Part shown: in pieces, positions 36,220 through 48,500 of the stretch
How the letters are laid out: each line of letters opens with the position of its first letter
Numbering within the stretch: the stretch's first letter is position 1
DNA from: Lottia gigantea
Lineage: Eukaryota; Mollusca; Gastropoda; Lottiidae
Assembly (NCBI RefSeq): GCF_000327385.1
Contig: NW_008707735.1
Coordinates: 422,226 to 486,225, forward strand
Reading direction: 5' to 3'
DNA length: 64,000 nt
Position numbers and translations under genes: made by a program
The notes under the pieces: model-generated
Told to the model about the DNA's origin: nothing
Databases searched by the model: none
What the model saw: only the letters and a program-made list of their open reading frames with translations

Positions 36220-36570
36220 TGTTATAGAAATAATAGACTGGCTGATAATTATTATATTCATTTGACCTATTATTATAATCAGTAACTGTGAAAATGGTTT
36301 GTGGTGCTAGAAAGTAATAAAGACCAGCTGATAACCGTTGTATTTAAATTATCAGAAACTGTGAAGTTATGTTATGGGGTACCAGGAATATAGTATATTA
36401 TATTAAGCTGGTATCTCACTTAATAAATGATAAATTAGATAGACACATTGATAAACAGCTGTTACCAATAGAAACAATAAAATACTAAATACACCAGCTG
36501 ATAATAATACTATTAAACTCACTAATATATATGACCAGTAACTGTGAAATCTTATTGTACAGTGGTGGGG
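36220..36570. repeat. Imperfect tandem block of about 130-bp units, three copies
   Basis: Repeating AGCTGATAATTATTATA, then ATTAT...CAGTAACTGTGAAAAT and a GGGG-rich end. Copies start near 36236, 36333 and 36494 and vary in length. Confidence 0.7.
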
Positions 36571-38370
36571 TTAGGAACTGGGGGTGCTAATAGAGGGTAG
36601 GGAGACAACACTGTCAAGGTCGAGATTCAAAATGCAGAAGAACTGGAAGCATCTGAGGTGCAAACTTCTCATGTAGGTTTGAAGGGATGTATTTTGACAC
36701 ATATTTTGGGCATTGCAAGAAAACTATGTGTTGAAATTTCAAAGAAATGAAGTGGGGTACAAACAAAATTCCCCACCCCCTTAAAATAATTCAAACAAGA
36801 ATTCAAAAAAATGATATTGAATATATTTGATTAGAAAACTGAATTGAGGTTATGATAGAGTATATTAATAAGTTTATTACTAACATAATCAGAGAAATTT
36901 ATAAACCTTCATTTGGAAAATTGATCCAAAAGTTTTTTTGAAAATTATCATTTTAGTACATCTGTAAAATACAATATATTGCAAAAAAAAACCTTATCTC
37001 TTTTTCTCAAAGATCTTAAGTTTTGAAAAACTAAACTAAAATTTGGCATTTGATTATCACAAAGATTATAAAACAGTTATCATACATTTATATATATTTA
37101 TATTTACATTGTCCAGGGATGTTGACTCATTATTTTAAATGCCGGACAAATATTTTATTTTAAATGCCAGACAAATTTTGTCCATATTTTTGTGCGGCAA
37201 ATTGTTGCATTTGAAAATGTTTTTCACTTATCAAGAACTGAATTCTCCAGTCATCTGATTGGACAATAACTAATTTAATTCTGAATCTAGCTTTATTAAC
37301 CAATCAAATTGTCTCATTTTAAATTCTCTGAATTTCATTTTTAGCAAATATCAATATAAAATGCCCTGAACAGAGTGACTCATTCCCAAACTCCAATATT
37401 AGACATGACTGGCAAATGTAGACAAATTATCAAGATGAATAAATGCAAAGATGTATATATTAAAAGCTAAATATAAAAAGCAACATTATCTATGTTTGCA
37501 AATAAAATCTCTATCATATAAGGGCATAAAATCTATATGCATTTTTGAAATATGAAACCAATAAATTGTTAATGGGACCCCCTCAACATAACTACTCTGA
37601 TGGGGTAAAAAATGAATGTGTGAGGCTCACAAACATAGCCCATTCACAACTTCTTTCAAATTTTGACCCATTAGCTTAGTTTTGAAGAGATAGTCACAAA
37701 TTTGCACACAAAAAAATTTGCATATTTCTATATGCTTTAAACAATATGAAAATGTTTGCTATAAAAAGTTAATACTTGCGTAAAAAATTCATTTTTGCAA
37801 AAAATATAAAAAGAAATTTAAATTCCATCCAATTTCATTTGGGTCCTAAGTAAAAGAAAAAAGGGCCTAGATATAGGAGATGGGAAAATGGGGTGGAGTG
37901 GTCATTTTCCTAATAATTTGACAACTGACATATCTGTTGTTGAGGAGATTTTGAGAAAAGGGTTCACCCCTTCCCCCATAGTCCCTCTCCTCTTTATATT
38001 TTCTACGGCCCAAAAAAAACCTTTAAAAGAAGTGGTTTTAACGACTAAACCTTGTCAGAAAGTTGAAATAAAATGAAAAGAAAAAGCTATGAATTATCTG
38101 AAGAATTGAAAATTTGAACGTCTAAATATGATGCTAGCTAATGCTCACACAAATATTTCAAAATATCAAAAAAATCTCGAGGAAAAAATACGAAAGTCAG
38201 CAATTTTTATAAATGAATAAAACGGCTAACTATTTCTCTATTCAAATCACAAGAACAAAACATATATTGAAGAAATGGCAATATTTAAAAAGATTTGTAT
38301 GAGCATTAGCTAAACACAACAAGAGTGACACCTCTCTAACTGTGACATGACATGACGTGTTGTCATGACA

Positions 38371-39441
38371 TCAGCTACTGTTGCCATTCTGTTGTGAAGG
38401 GCTGACTGGCTGCACATTGACCGGTGGCATCAAGACGTTACGTAATTCTTGATTGAGTTGAGTTATAGCTGGGTCTTGTTTCTCATAGAGTTTCACTGCC
38501 TGCGTAAATCTCACTAAACCTGACAAACAAATAATATACCAAGATATAGAGAGGGGTGCTTAGTTAGTGTAGGAGGGGTTATGGTAAGGGTTGGGTCTTC
38601 TTTGTTGGTACAATTTGACAGTCAGAGACTTTTTGGCACCTGGTCTGATAAATTGTGCAACACCTTAAACAAATCAGTTAGCAATGAGGGAAATTTTGTC
38701 AACATTCACTCTACCTTACATTTTTTCAATTTACAACAGCTGAGGGATTTTTAATGTGTATAGTTTGTAGCACACAAGGACTTGGTTTACTATCACGTCT
38801 GAACCACTAGAAGCCTTTTCTTCATCGGGCCGTCCTACGAGCATCACTGACAGTGGGAACCACATTTTAAAATGACCAAAAAGGTTTGTTCTATAATGAA
38901 AATACAAATACGTACCATCTCCATCAGCAGGGAAACCATATTTCTCTATAATACCCATCTGTATTTCTGTAGCGATAGGAAAGAAGATCTGCATGGTCCG
39001 TAACATATCATTACCAGCGAGTTGTCGTGCTTCTTCTAGTCTGTGACTATTATCTTCCTGTTTAAACGCCAACATAACATCATTCAGAGCCGCTGAAAAA
39101 CGAGGAAAGATTGAATCAAGTTGTAATGGTTTCGTTAGCGTGATACTGTACCTCAAAAAAATATTGTTACATGTAATGTTGCAGATAGCCAAGATATCAG
39201 CCTGCATTAGGAACATCAATTTGCCCCACCCCCAACCTTTTTCCTGAAATGCATACCATCAACATTCAATGGCTCATTTTATGCCAAATCCTTTGAAACG
39301 TGCTGAAAATTTACGTTCGGCCCTAGCACCACATATTCAGAGAAAGTACGAACGAGTTGTTATGATAATTTATCGAGATTAAAGCCGTGAAAACAAACCT
39401 TTGCAGTCGTCCAGTGTAAATTCTTGCATGGCTGCAGCCAT
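38371..39441 (-). CDS. C12orf57: Protein C10 (C12orf57 homologue)
   Basis: Small conserved animal protein of the C10 (GRCC10) family. Its biochemical role is unclear; human mutations cause Temtamy syndrome. Three exons on the minus strand (39399-39441, 38916-39092, 38371-38519) join in phase to 122 residues; the human protein is about 126. Human C10 lines as remembered (MDEARDNACNDMGKMLQFVL, PVATQIQQEVIKAYGF) match LEEARQLAGNDMLRTMQIFF and PIATEIQMGIIEKYGFPADG. VKLYEKQDPAITQL matches VKSYEAQDPEIASL. The tail is short and polar. The first donor is GTTTGT and the start is ATGGCTGCAGCC. It is divergent from EIF3G by 802 bp. An alternative ESCRT assignment was considered and rejected. Confidence 0.92.
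38630..38720 (-). repeat. Family A fragment in a C12orf57 intron, gene-sense
   Basis: The reverse complement shows TTGACAAAATTTCCCTCATT then GCTAACTG, a truncated core. Confidence 0.6.
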
Positions 39442-40243
39442 AATGAAAAAGGTTGTACCAACCGATAAAATGTTTTGATTTTTGGCTTTTCTTTACTGAA
39501 AGTTTTTTTTATAAATATTCAAAGAAATGGCTGGTAGTAAATGAAACAGGCAATATTTCTTTGTTTTTTCAATTTTGTCATTTATGAATTTATCGTTTAG
39601 TTCATATTCAATTGGCATGGGCTATTTTCCACGCATCTGGTTAAGAAAAGCTGATTTCGCTTCATTATAATATTATATTAGAATTGGAAATTGTTGGTGT
39701 ATTTTGCAACTATGCTTGTAACATTTTGTGGCAAATAGAATTGATGTTCCAATGAGTAAGGCCATACAGTAAAATATAACTCCATGGCTAAGACTGGCCT
39801 ATCTATAGACAGTGTTCATAGAAGAGTAAGTAGGTCCATATTCTGCCTTTGATATTGTTTAATCCACGCCTCTTATAGCAAGATAATTTATTTTCACGTT
39901 TATTTCCCTGTGATAAATTTATTCATTTTAAAAGGCTTTTGTTTCATGATTTGACTTTTGAGAATTTTGACTGTTAGACAATTTTCCAATTTTCTGTGTG
40001 TGGTAAATAGCCTCAGTCCAATAAATCTGGAATTCTTAATATTCTAAAAATCTGTTCTGCATTAAAAATAACATGATAGACTGGACGAAGTTTTATAAAA
40101 TGTATTTAGACAAAATATACTAAATGAAGAGTGTTTTTCAACATTAAAAAAATTAAACATAATTTCGTTTTAAGTTTCAGTGGAGATCTCATTCCACAAT
40201 TTTGGATAGCGCGCACCTGCAACTTCCGGTTTGAAAAATCAAC
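39442..40243. promoter_or_regulatory. Divergent C12orf57/EIF3G intergenic region
   Basis: 802 bp between opposed start codons, with no coding signal. ACTTCCGG (ETS/GABPA type) lies at 40222-40229, 14 bp before the EIF3G ATG, in a locally GC-richer stretch. Confidence 0.5.
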
Positions 40244-43200
40244 ATGCCGTCTTTAGAATCTGAGTAGGTATTTTTCTAATAAAAAAAGTCGTATTTTTAT
40301 CCATTAATTGATGCCGATCTGTGTTTTATTATCGTCTGTTTGTCTTTCAGAAGCAAGGGGATCAGTTGGGCTGAACAAGTTGAAGCCGGCGATGAAGGTA
40401 ATGTAGCCAATATTGAACCTCTGATTTCTGGATTTGTATTTTTGACAAGTCTTTTTCCCCTTGTTCCATGCCATATGTTTTAAATATCTGTTGAAGTCTT
40501 GAAGTTTGCTAATTAGCTTCTGAGGTTTGATAAGTCGTTTACTAAAGATTTTTGACCTTAGTAGAAATTCTCTTTTAAAAGGCATTTGTTTACTTGTATC
40601 TACAATAGCAAGCATTTCTGATGAGTGCACTCAAACATGGAGATCTATTTTCTCTCGAGAATGAACCAAGTGAAAAACAACACGAAAATTGTGCATGAGA
40701 GAAGTAAATTTGAAACAGGGCTAAGCTGACCTTACACCAGATGGTAACTGTCAAAAATGGCTACAAGAGGTTTGAATAGAGGCAGATGTTTCAGACTAGA
40801 GAGATGTTATTAGTAGATAAAACCATCATGCAATGAATACGTCTAATCCTTTTCTTTTTTTAAATTCTGTCAGGTTTGCCGCCAAGCTCTGAAGATTTTG
40901 ATGAGAAAAATGGAATTAAAACCATCACAGAATATAAATATAATGAAGACAATAAACTAGTCAAGGTAATATAACCTTCACGTCACACTTCAACCGGGTT
41001 TCTCTACTGGATATCTTCACGAGAGAGTTCCTCATTGTACACTGCATGGCCTTGTGCGTCTTCATTGGCCCTATCAGGTGTAGAAAAATATAACATCAAT
41101 TTTCATTTGGTCAGAATTCACAAAAAAAATCAGTCCTTTTCATTTTTTAAGGATATTTATTGACTGATTTTGTATTTTTGGATTTCAGATGGTGAAAACA
41201 TACAAAGTGGAAACAAGAAAAGTTTCTAAATCAATCGCTCGAAGAAAGGTAAATTAAACCAACTTGCCAGACTTCTGTAATATAAACTGTCTAGGTTTTT
41301 ATGAAGGAGCTATGTGATTTTTATACATTTCTGGTAGTACTGAAGACTATTTGCAATCCCCAATAAACATAGAAAACTTTTCCCTTTAAGAGTCAAAGTT
41401 GACAGGTTCAAGATTTCAGTTGTCTTGATTCCTGTATTGCCATACAATCTTTCCCTTTTATTTGTGAATTGATATGTTAATGGTTTTATTCTACTAGAAT
41501 TGGAAGAAGTACGGTCTAGCAGAACGTGATCCTCCAGGACCGAACTCGGCTAATACTATTATCTCAGAAGAAATTAACATGCAGTTTATCAACTCCAGAG
41601 ATGTAAGTTTAATTAAATATTACCCCTACTATTAGTTTCTGATCTTCAGAATCTGTGATCAGACAGTAGTCTATGAATGTATTTTTGTATTCATTAGAAT
41701 AATCTAATCAAAGCATGTTAGTCCAGAAAGTCATTCAGGAGAGTCTAACTTCATTAAATTTTAACCAAACTTGATTGGCCCTTGTTTGTAGAGACAGCAG
41801 TTATAAGATGACCCATGTCAAGTTTGCTGAATTGAGAAATATTCAGCTTTTTTTTCTTATTCATTAGACACTATCTTCATAACAAACTGGAGCAGAAAAT
41901 GAAGGTGTAAAACTCTATTTATTTTTTCTTGACAATTTCAGCAACAACCAGAGAAAGAAGAAGATCCACTCGCCAAGTTGAAAAGTCAAAAAATTGTACA
42001 ATGTCGAATCTGTAAGGGTGACCATTGGACAACAAAATGTCCTTACAAAGACACATTGGCTCCCTTACAAGAACATTTGACAGAGGATGCCAGTAAAAAA
42101 GCTCCTGGGGAGGGTGGGGCAGGACCAGCCCCTGGTGCCCCTTCAGCTGCCCCTAAAATTGGTGGTAAATATGTGCCCCCTAGTTTGAGAGATGGAGCTA
42201 ATAAGGGACGAGGGGAGACTATGGCACAAGGCAGAAAGGGTAGGTTTGTTATTTTGTCCTCATCAATCAAAAATAATTGCATCTTGTAATAGGTGGGTCT
42301 GAATCTTCCTCAAAGTGATAGAAATTCTGATACCATGGCAAGTGCTTTTGAGAATGAACTCAGTATCAGCTTCAACTATACAGGTCACTCTCAAAAGCAA
42401 ATTTTCTACTCTTAGGCTAATCAAAATGAATGAAAGCATATTTGAGTCCTAGGTTGTTTAAGAATAGTACCTTTTAGAGAAACATAATGAAATCAATATA
42501 AACTGCTGAAGATTTTGACAAGGAGTGGGGTCTTATTCTTATGTCTATGAAACATTTAAATATTTTCTGTTTATTCCAGATGAAGCTGCTACTATCCGAG
42601 TGACCAATTTATCAGAAGAAACCAGAGAAACAGATTTACAGGAATTATTCCGACCGTTTGGACCCATTTCTCGTATTTATTTAGCTAAAGATAAACTCAC
42701 AGGACAAAGTAAAGTAAGTCATAATTTTGATGAAGTATCATTTCCAAGTTTTTATTTACTATTTCTTTCAAGGGATGAGTTATATCGATAAATATGTAAA
42801 TTAGAGTAAGGGAGGTTATCCATTTCTCCAACTCACACAGATTAGAACCCACGACCACCATTTCATTTCATAATCTATCTGACTGCTGTAGTATATCTAG
42901 ATATTGAATAAAATATTGTCCTTTCAGACAATTCAAAGATCGTCATTATAATTGAGTTGTTCTATGATTTTTTCAGGGGTTTGCGTTTATTAATTTTCAC
43001 CGTAGAGAAGATGCAGCGAGGGCTATAGCTGGGGTTTCTGGCTTTGGATATGATCATCTTATTCTAAGTGTAGAATGGGCCAAGTAAGTAAAACTAAATT
43101 GGCTTTAAAAATCCAGATTTCTCACATGGGCCTCTTATTTTGATTTAAGATATGGGTGTCGGTGCCAAAAAAATTTTTATGCTATGGCTATTTTTGGGGG

Positions 43201-43351
43201 GTGGGGAAGACACAATTTAAAAGAAGACATGTTGTTTTTGTTGATTAAGCCATTGTTATTAAAATAAATTGTAAGCTAATTTAGAAGCATTATTAAAAAT
43301 AATATTGTTGATTTTGTCTTTTTTTCTTGCAGGCCATCTGGAAATCAATAA
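40244..43351 (+). CDS. EIF3G: Eukaryotic translation initiation factor 3 subunit G
   Basis: RNA-binding subunit of the eIF3 complex, which binds the 40S subunit and supports scanning and reinitiation. Nine exons: 40244-40263, 40351-40397, 40874-40965, 41189-41248, 41498-41602, 41942-42239, 42580-42713, 42977-43083, 43333-43351. They join in phase to 293 residues; human has 320, and the difference lies in the acidic N-terminus and linker. Visible landmarks are GISWAEQVE at the N-terminus and [22 protein letters not shown] zinc knuckle, [13 protein letters not shown], follows, then [13 protein letters not shown]. The C-terminal RRM has RNP2 IRVTNL and RNP1 GFAFINFH, and ends [17 protein letters not shown]. 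The first exon holds only 20 coding bases, so the start rests on the ATG and family position. An AATAAA lies 30 bp past the stop. Confidence 0.97.
41010..41125 (+). repeat. Family A copy in an EIF3G intron, gene-sense
   Basis: AGTTCCTCATTGTACACTGC, then GTCTTCATTGGCCCTATCAG and AGAAAAATATAACATC. The acceptor is at 41188. Confidence 0.75.
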
Positions 43352-43380
43352 GACTGGCTGTTCAAAACTTTTGGAGGAAA

Positions 43381-43386
43381 AATAAA
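43381..43386 (+). terminator. Candidate poly(A) signal for EIF3G
   Basis: AATAAA 30 bp past the stop, followed by an A-rich stretch. Further AATAAA words occur downstream. Confidence 0.5.
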
Positions 43387-43452
43387 ATTATAAATAATCA
43401 AATATTGTAAATTAGGTGGAAAAAAAAAAGGCGTAAAATCTTAGATCAAGTA

Positions 43453-43458
43453 TTTATT
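43453..43458 (-). terminator. Candidate poly(A) signal for the ZDHHC gene
   Basis: AATAAA read on the minus strand, about 530 bp past the stop. Confidence 0.3.
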
Positions 43459-43990
43459 TATGTGAGTTTTTCCATGGCCCTTGCTTTTGAGATTTGGGCT
43501 CGTCTCTGTTCTCTCCCTCCCTGCTGTCTTTTAAACTCACTTTTGAGTGCTGGGTCCACATCAATATCTCATTTAAATATGTAAACAATACCAAAAGGTT
43601 TACAAAAATACAAATTTTATTAAATACTTGAATTACAACCACAAAATAAATCAAAATTATGCATCAATACTTGGCATTAATCAAAATAAAACATAAGAAT
43701 ATAGCAGAACAAAAACTAAAAACTGTATCTTTTTATGTGGGACATCTAGTTATGTCAAAATGAATCATATTTTTACATGATCAAGGCAGGATGTAATTTG
43801 TTCCATAGAAAGTTTAGGGGTGTCAACTGTCAAATAGATGACAGGTGTAAAACATGGGAATTACGATTTCTGTGAATAAATCAAATCTAACCATTTTACT
43901 TTAATTCTTAGAATAAATGCAGCACTCATTAAGTGATTGAGCAATTACTTCGCAGAATATAGAGGGGATTTAAATTACCAATCACATGAT

Positions 43991-44848
43991 TTAAATAGTT
44001 TTAGACGATTCAAACAGTTCCTCATTGGAAAATTCCAAACCATTTCCAATCAAAGGTGACTTGATCCATGGGCTGATCCATGAATATCTCCAATTTCTTC
44101 CGAAGGACATCATCAAGTTTTTCTCTAAGCCTAGATCATAGAGTTTTATATTCTGAGCACTTTCAAAAGTAGTTTGACCTCTTAGAATATTTCCTATATG
44201 ATAAATCAGCAAAATTGTTGAGAGTCCAAAAGAAATAAGGCATACCGATGTCATAAATGCAGAACCGACCGTCACTGATTCTGAAACACCAAACGTCCAC
44301 GCTACAATGGGTAGGATCATTAGAAATAAAGTCTTAAAACTAAGTCCATGTAACGTATGATAGGCATAATCAAAGTTTAAGATGTTCGCGTAAGTGGCAG
44401 CAAGAAACATGAAAAATAACATATGAATATAATAACGTTGATTTGAGAAACCAACACAATTTCCAGTGAACGAACAATGGTGGTCTCGTTTCAACACACA
44501 TTTGTTGCAGGTAAAACAATGAAATGATCTTGGTGGAGAATTACATTCGCATCCGCTACAGAAACGCCAACCCTCTTTCAAAATGACAGGCAGCATCATC
44601 CCTTTGGTTCCATTTTCTGTTGTAATGAGTTTGTACATGTTGCCCATAACGTTCACATACAAAAAAATAGCACTTAACACATGGATATAGTAGGAAAAGG
44701 TTCCATGGTGACTTCGATAAACAAAAGGCAAAACCACGAACAATTCAAACACCAACATTAAATGGACTACGCCCACTAAAACGCCCAATGCAGCCATGTC
44801 CGCAGCATCTTTGGGCAAGTAACGTTTATAATAGTTCTTGTCAAACAT
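43991..44848 (-). CDS. DHHC palmitoyltransferase, ZDHHC24-like, single exon
   Basis: Predicted protein S-acyltransferase of the Golgi/ER membranes, attaching palmitate to cysteines. One uninterrupted frame gives 285 residues; human ZDHHC24 has 284 (from memory). The cysteine-rich domain at about residues 95-145 reads CSGCECNSPPRSFHC then CNKCVLKRDHHCSFTGNC, so the zinc-binding Cys/His pattern and the catalytic DHHC cysteine are intact. Two hydrophobic segments precede it and about two follow. The later QTTFESAQNIKLYDLG carries the TTxE motif and resembles the GQTTWEWARGQHSYDLG of ZDHHC24. The start MFDKNYYKRYLPKD is the only sensible ATG. It is the only intronless gene in this intron-rich window, which suggests a retrocopy or intron loss. 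ZDHHC22 is a less likely alternative. Confidence 0.9.
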   Translation of the reverse strand: MFDKNYYKRYLPKDAADMAALGVLVGVVHLMLVFELFVVLPFVYRSHHGTFSYYIHVLSAIFLYVNVMGNMYKLITTENGTKGMMLPVILKEGWRFCSGCECNSPPRSFHCFTCNKCVLKRDHHCSFTGNCVGFSNQRYYIHMLFFMFLAATYANILNFDYAYHTLHGLSFKTLFLMILPIVAWTFGVSESVTVGSAFMTSVCLISFGLSTILLIYHIGNILRGQTTFESAQNIKLYDLGLEKNLMMSFGRNWRYSWISPWIKSPLIGNGLEFSNEELFESSKTI

Positions 44849-45532
44849 CTTGCCAACCCCTCTCGACAGGAAAAATCAGAAAAATGGCGAAATTCGACAA
44901 GATATCACATGTATTTTTCAAGTTTCGCAATAAAAGTTTCCTGAATAGAAGGGTTTATTCTACCTTCTTCATGAAAACCTCCAATCAAGGGAGTCAACTC
45001 GTGCACGCGCTTGATCTGGATTCTCTCCCTTTGATCATTTAAGCAGACGAAAATTCTGGAAGCGTTCAAAAACAAAATGGTTCGCTACAAAGATTCAAAA
45101 TTTCTTTTGTAAGATGACCTTCATTTATTTATCCCCTCGTCAGCCAGGGTAGACCATCACTGCAGTAGGTGAGTCGGCTAGGCTTAGTGCTTACATTGAA
45201 CAAATATTACAAGGGGCAAGGGGCTGGGCCTACTGAAAAGGTAGAGACTCAGTGGCGGCAGTGGAGGGAAAAGATTTTCAAAAAATGACAAAACGTCGAA
45301 ATCCCACTGAGCATCAATCGCTATAAGATTTCAGTTCAGAACTTTCTTTCAGTGAAACAAAAGGGACGAAAAGAAATCGTTTAGCGTGACTGATTGGAAG
45401 TCAACGATTGGCCTATTTCGGTGACCAGAATGCACGTGCTTGACGACTGGCGTGTTATATTGATAGTGATAGAGAGAGAGATGACATCTACTCATCGTCC
45501 ACTATCAGTTTGAACACAAAGCTTTGGTCAGT
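44849..45532. promoter_or_regulatory. Divergent ZDHHC/LRP promoter region
   Basis: 684 bp between opposed start codons. Two inverted CCAAT boxes (ATTGG at 45393-45397 and 45407-45411) lie 14 bp apart, about 130 bp before the LRP ATG. A GA-rich tract follows at about 45469-45482. The frame at 44788-45042 looks fortuitous. Confidence 0.5.
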
Positions 45533-45587
45533 ATGGTGAAAATATTCACCTTGGTTCTGTTGGCAAGCTTGTTTGTCTCTTCACATG
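45533..45587 (+). other. LRP signal-peptide exon
   Basis: [19 protein letters not shown] is a typical cleavable signal peptide. It ends in phase 1 at a GTAAGT donor, as expected before phase-1 LDLa exons. Confidence 0.75.
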
Positions 45588-48500
45588 GTAAGTAGCCTAG
45601 AGAAGAACGGCTATTACAGGCTAATATATTTATTATGTTCCATTCGATTTCCTTTGAAATAGGTCAAGTTGATATCATGTACTTCAAAGAAATTTCCTAG
45701 AGTCTTCGATTCCTCAAAGGTACGGTAATATAACAATAGGCTATATTGCATAGAGTTATGAATAGGACAAACCCTCTCAGCCTTACAATGGTAGGTGAGC
45801 CAACTTGAAAGAAATGGCTTGCCTATAATGGCTGCAGTTACCTCATTGAACCAGTAGAACATGCAGGGGGTGTCCTCCCCTAAAAATAATCAAGCTCATG
45901 TGAGAAATGTTGGTATTGTCAGGTATACTATGGGATTTATTTGGAAGCAGTAAGCCAGTGAAGAATTGTACAACTTCCCAGTTCCAGTGTAAGAATAAAC
46001 ACTGTATAAAGAAAGCCTGGTTATGTGATGGATTGGAGGATTGCTTGGAGGGTGAAGATGAAGCCAATTGCAGTAAGTACCATGACAATTACAAAATATT
46101 ATCCCAGTTAAAAAATGTGCTCAATACATAAATTGTTGAGTGAATCAAACTGTGGTTCTAAAATTTTGATACTGGTACTAAAAAACCTTTGTAATTTGCA
46201 TTCAAGCATTCCAATGGTTAATGGCTTTATATGTGAGTGAAATAACATCCAAATAATGTGTTGAGAACAGTGATTTCATTGGCTGCTTTCTTTGCAATAT
46301 TTGTAAGCTACTGTTTAATTGGATAACATTATTTCCCTACCTTACTTATCTTACATATATTTATCCATCTTTTTCTTCATCCATTTATCCAACTATTAAT
46401 CCGCCCGTTAAGTATATTATCTATTTTCTAGCGGTTGAAGTGTGTCCGATATCGTGGTTTAAATGTGACAATGGAAGATGTATTGATCCAGATTTTAAAT
46501 GTGACGGCCAAGATCAATGCTCTGATAGATCAGATGAAATTAGTTGCTGTAAGTTGTTTTTTTCTTTGATCTCATAGTTGAAATAAGTCAATGCCCTATG
46601 AACTACAAACTGAATGTTTTCAACAGTTGAAAATAGAGTAGGTTAATGGCGCTACCTGGAAAAAATTCCCTCATTGCACACAGCATGTTGCTGTCTTTCT
46701 TCGCCAAATCAGTTATAGAAAAGTAAGACTCAAAATTTCCAAGCTGGTGGTTATGTTGTAGTCCTACCTGCTACACCATTTCATAATTGACGTAACCAAG
46801 CAAAACTTTTTCTCTGTCTTTGTCTTAAACTGAAGAAGAATTGTATTAATGATAGTTTGTCTATGTTAACTGTTTTATTTCCAGTGAACTCTGACTTGAA
46901 GAACTGTGATTATAATAGTTTGTCTATGTTAACTGTTTTATTTCCAGTGAACTCTGACTTGAAGAACTGTGATTATGATAGTTTCCGTTGTAAGAGTGGA
47001 GGAGAATGTGTCCCTAATGATTTTGTTTGTGATGGAAGTGAAGATTGTAATGATGGTTCTGATGAACATTCTTGTGGTATGTCATTTCAGTAAGATTGTC
47101 CCTGAAGGTCATTTTAAGCCCATGGTGGTGCACAAACTGGTTTATTGTTGTCAACAAAGCATCTGGGAGACTTGGTAATTTTGAAGCCTTTTAGTGCTTT
47201 TCATTGCATCATTTTCCTAAAAAAAAACATAACATAGCATTTAGTCAAACACCAGGTGGTAGACAGGAACCTTGAAAACCTCATATTTAAAAAAAATATT
47301 TTCCTAAAGGTTTGTTCAGTATTCTTGTAAAATATGGGTGTTTATTTCATTATAGATCAAGTAAATTGTGCCACTGATCAGTTTCTGTGTCCGAACACCA
47401 CCCTATGTATTAACAGATATCAGATGTGTGATTTGATACCAGATTGTGTTGATGGTGCGGATGAAGCAGACAACACTTGCCGTAAGTTTTTCTTAACAAT
47501 CATAATTACTCATGAGCAGAAGAGCATGTTTGTGAAACCTTTGTTTGGATGTGACAATAAACTGTTTACGTTGGTGTTTCTCCAACATTTGGAAATTAAA
47601 ATTAAAGGTTTTTTTATAGTGATCTTTACCTGTAAATGTTGGTGAAAGATAAGATGTTGTTTTATTTCAAGACACTCTACATGTAACTAATACTGATTGT
47701 ATATTTTGTATATACTAGATACAATAGAGAGATGTGAAAGAACACCAGGAAGTTTTATGTGTACTAACTTAGAGAAATGTTTAGATGTAAGAAAAGTCTG
47801 TAATGGAAGAGATGATTGTTTAGATGGGTCTGATGAGCCGAAAAACTGCTGTAAGTTGGATTTTGAAGTAATTGACAACTAGTGTTACTCTCCTATAGAA
47901 GCACTGGCCAAGGTGTCAAGAGAGAAAAACATTACAGGAATTCCAATGCATTATAAGAATACTCCACTGTGTCTTGCTGTAAAATTGGGTGCTGTGGGAC
48001 TGGTTTTGAACCCTGTTTCCAAAACTATCTATCCTGATGAGGATTGTATATCTGAAGCATGCTTTGAGCTCTAGTTTATTTTGATATTTAGCTCATTATG
48101 TAATCTTTCAGCTATGGAATGTGCCAAACTAGGGTGTTCACAAGCTTGCGCTCCAGTAAAAGGAAGCTTGACCTGCCTCTGTGTCAGTGGACTAGAATTA
48201 GATAAGGATGAGAAAACTTGTGTTGGTGAGTTGCACTCTCTATTTTTTCCCTGATTGCTCTCTTAGTGACATTCTTTAAATTTTGGGATGAGCATGTATG
48301 CCAGTTCCTGACATTTATATTGAAAGAAGATTCATGTAGTTATTGCTTTTATCTAGAATAATTTTACCTGATTGTCTACTGAATGAATTTGAAAAGTATT
48401 CTTTAGATCTTGGGATGACGGTGAAAATTTGTACTTGAAGAAAGAGTAAGCTAATTATACATCAGAATTTACCTGACTACTCACTGAATGAATATATCAA

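Larger units (their letters stand above)
34605..38370. other. SURF4 3' UTR and convergent intergenic region
   Basis: No coding signal was recognised. It holds a TGTCCTGATGAGGATT repeat near 35170 (also near 21985 and 48030), family C tandem copies at 35560-35770, a tandem block at 36220-36570, and AT-rich sequence from 36780 to 38340. SURF4 and C12orf57 end toward each other here. Confidence 0.6.
43352..43990. other. EIF3G/ZDHHC convergent intergenic region
   Basis: Nothing coding was seen. The 3' ends appear close: AATAAA for EIF3G at 43381 and, on the opposite strand, AATAAA at 43453-43458, so the transcripts could abut or overlap. Confidence 0.5.
45959..47850 (+). other. First LDLa cluster, five one-exon repeats
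   Basis: Each phase 1-1 exon holds one six-cysteine LDLa module with the calcium site: [42 protein letters not shown] and [11 protein letters not shown]. Symmetric phases allow exon skipping or shuffling. Confidence 0.92.

Noticed and set aside
38371-39441. VTA1 or another ESCRT-related protein
   Set aside because: Length, exon structure and the EARQLAGNDM and IIEKYGFPADGDG segments fit protein C10, not VTA1.
44788-45042. 84-codon plus-strand frame in the ZDHHC/LRP gap
   Set aside because: It overlaps the ZDHHC start antisense, shows no known domain and lacks a splice link to the LRP.
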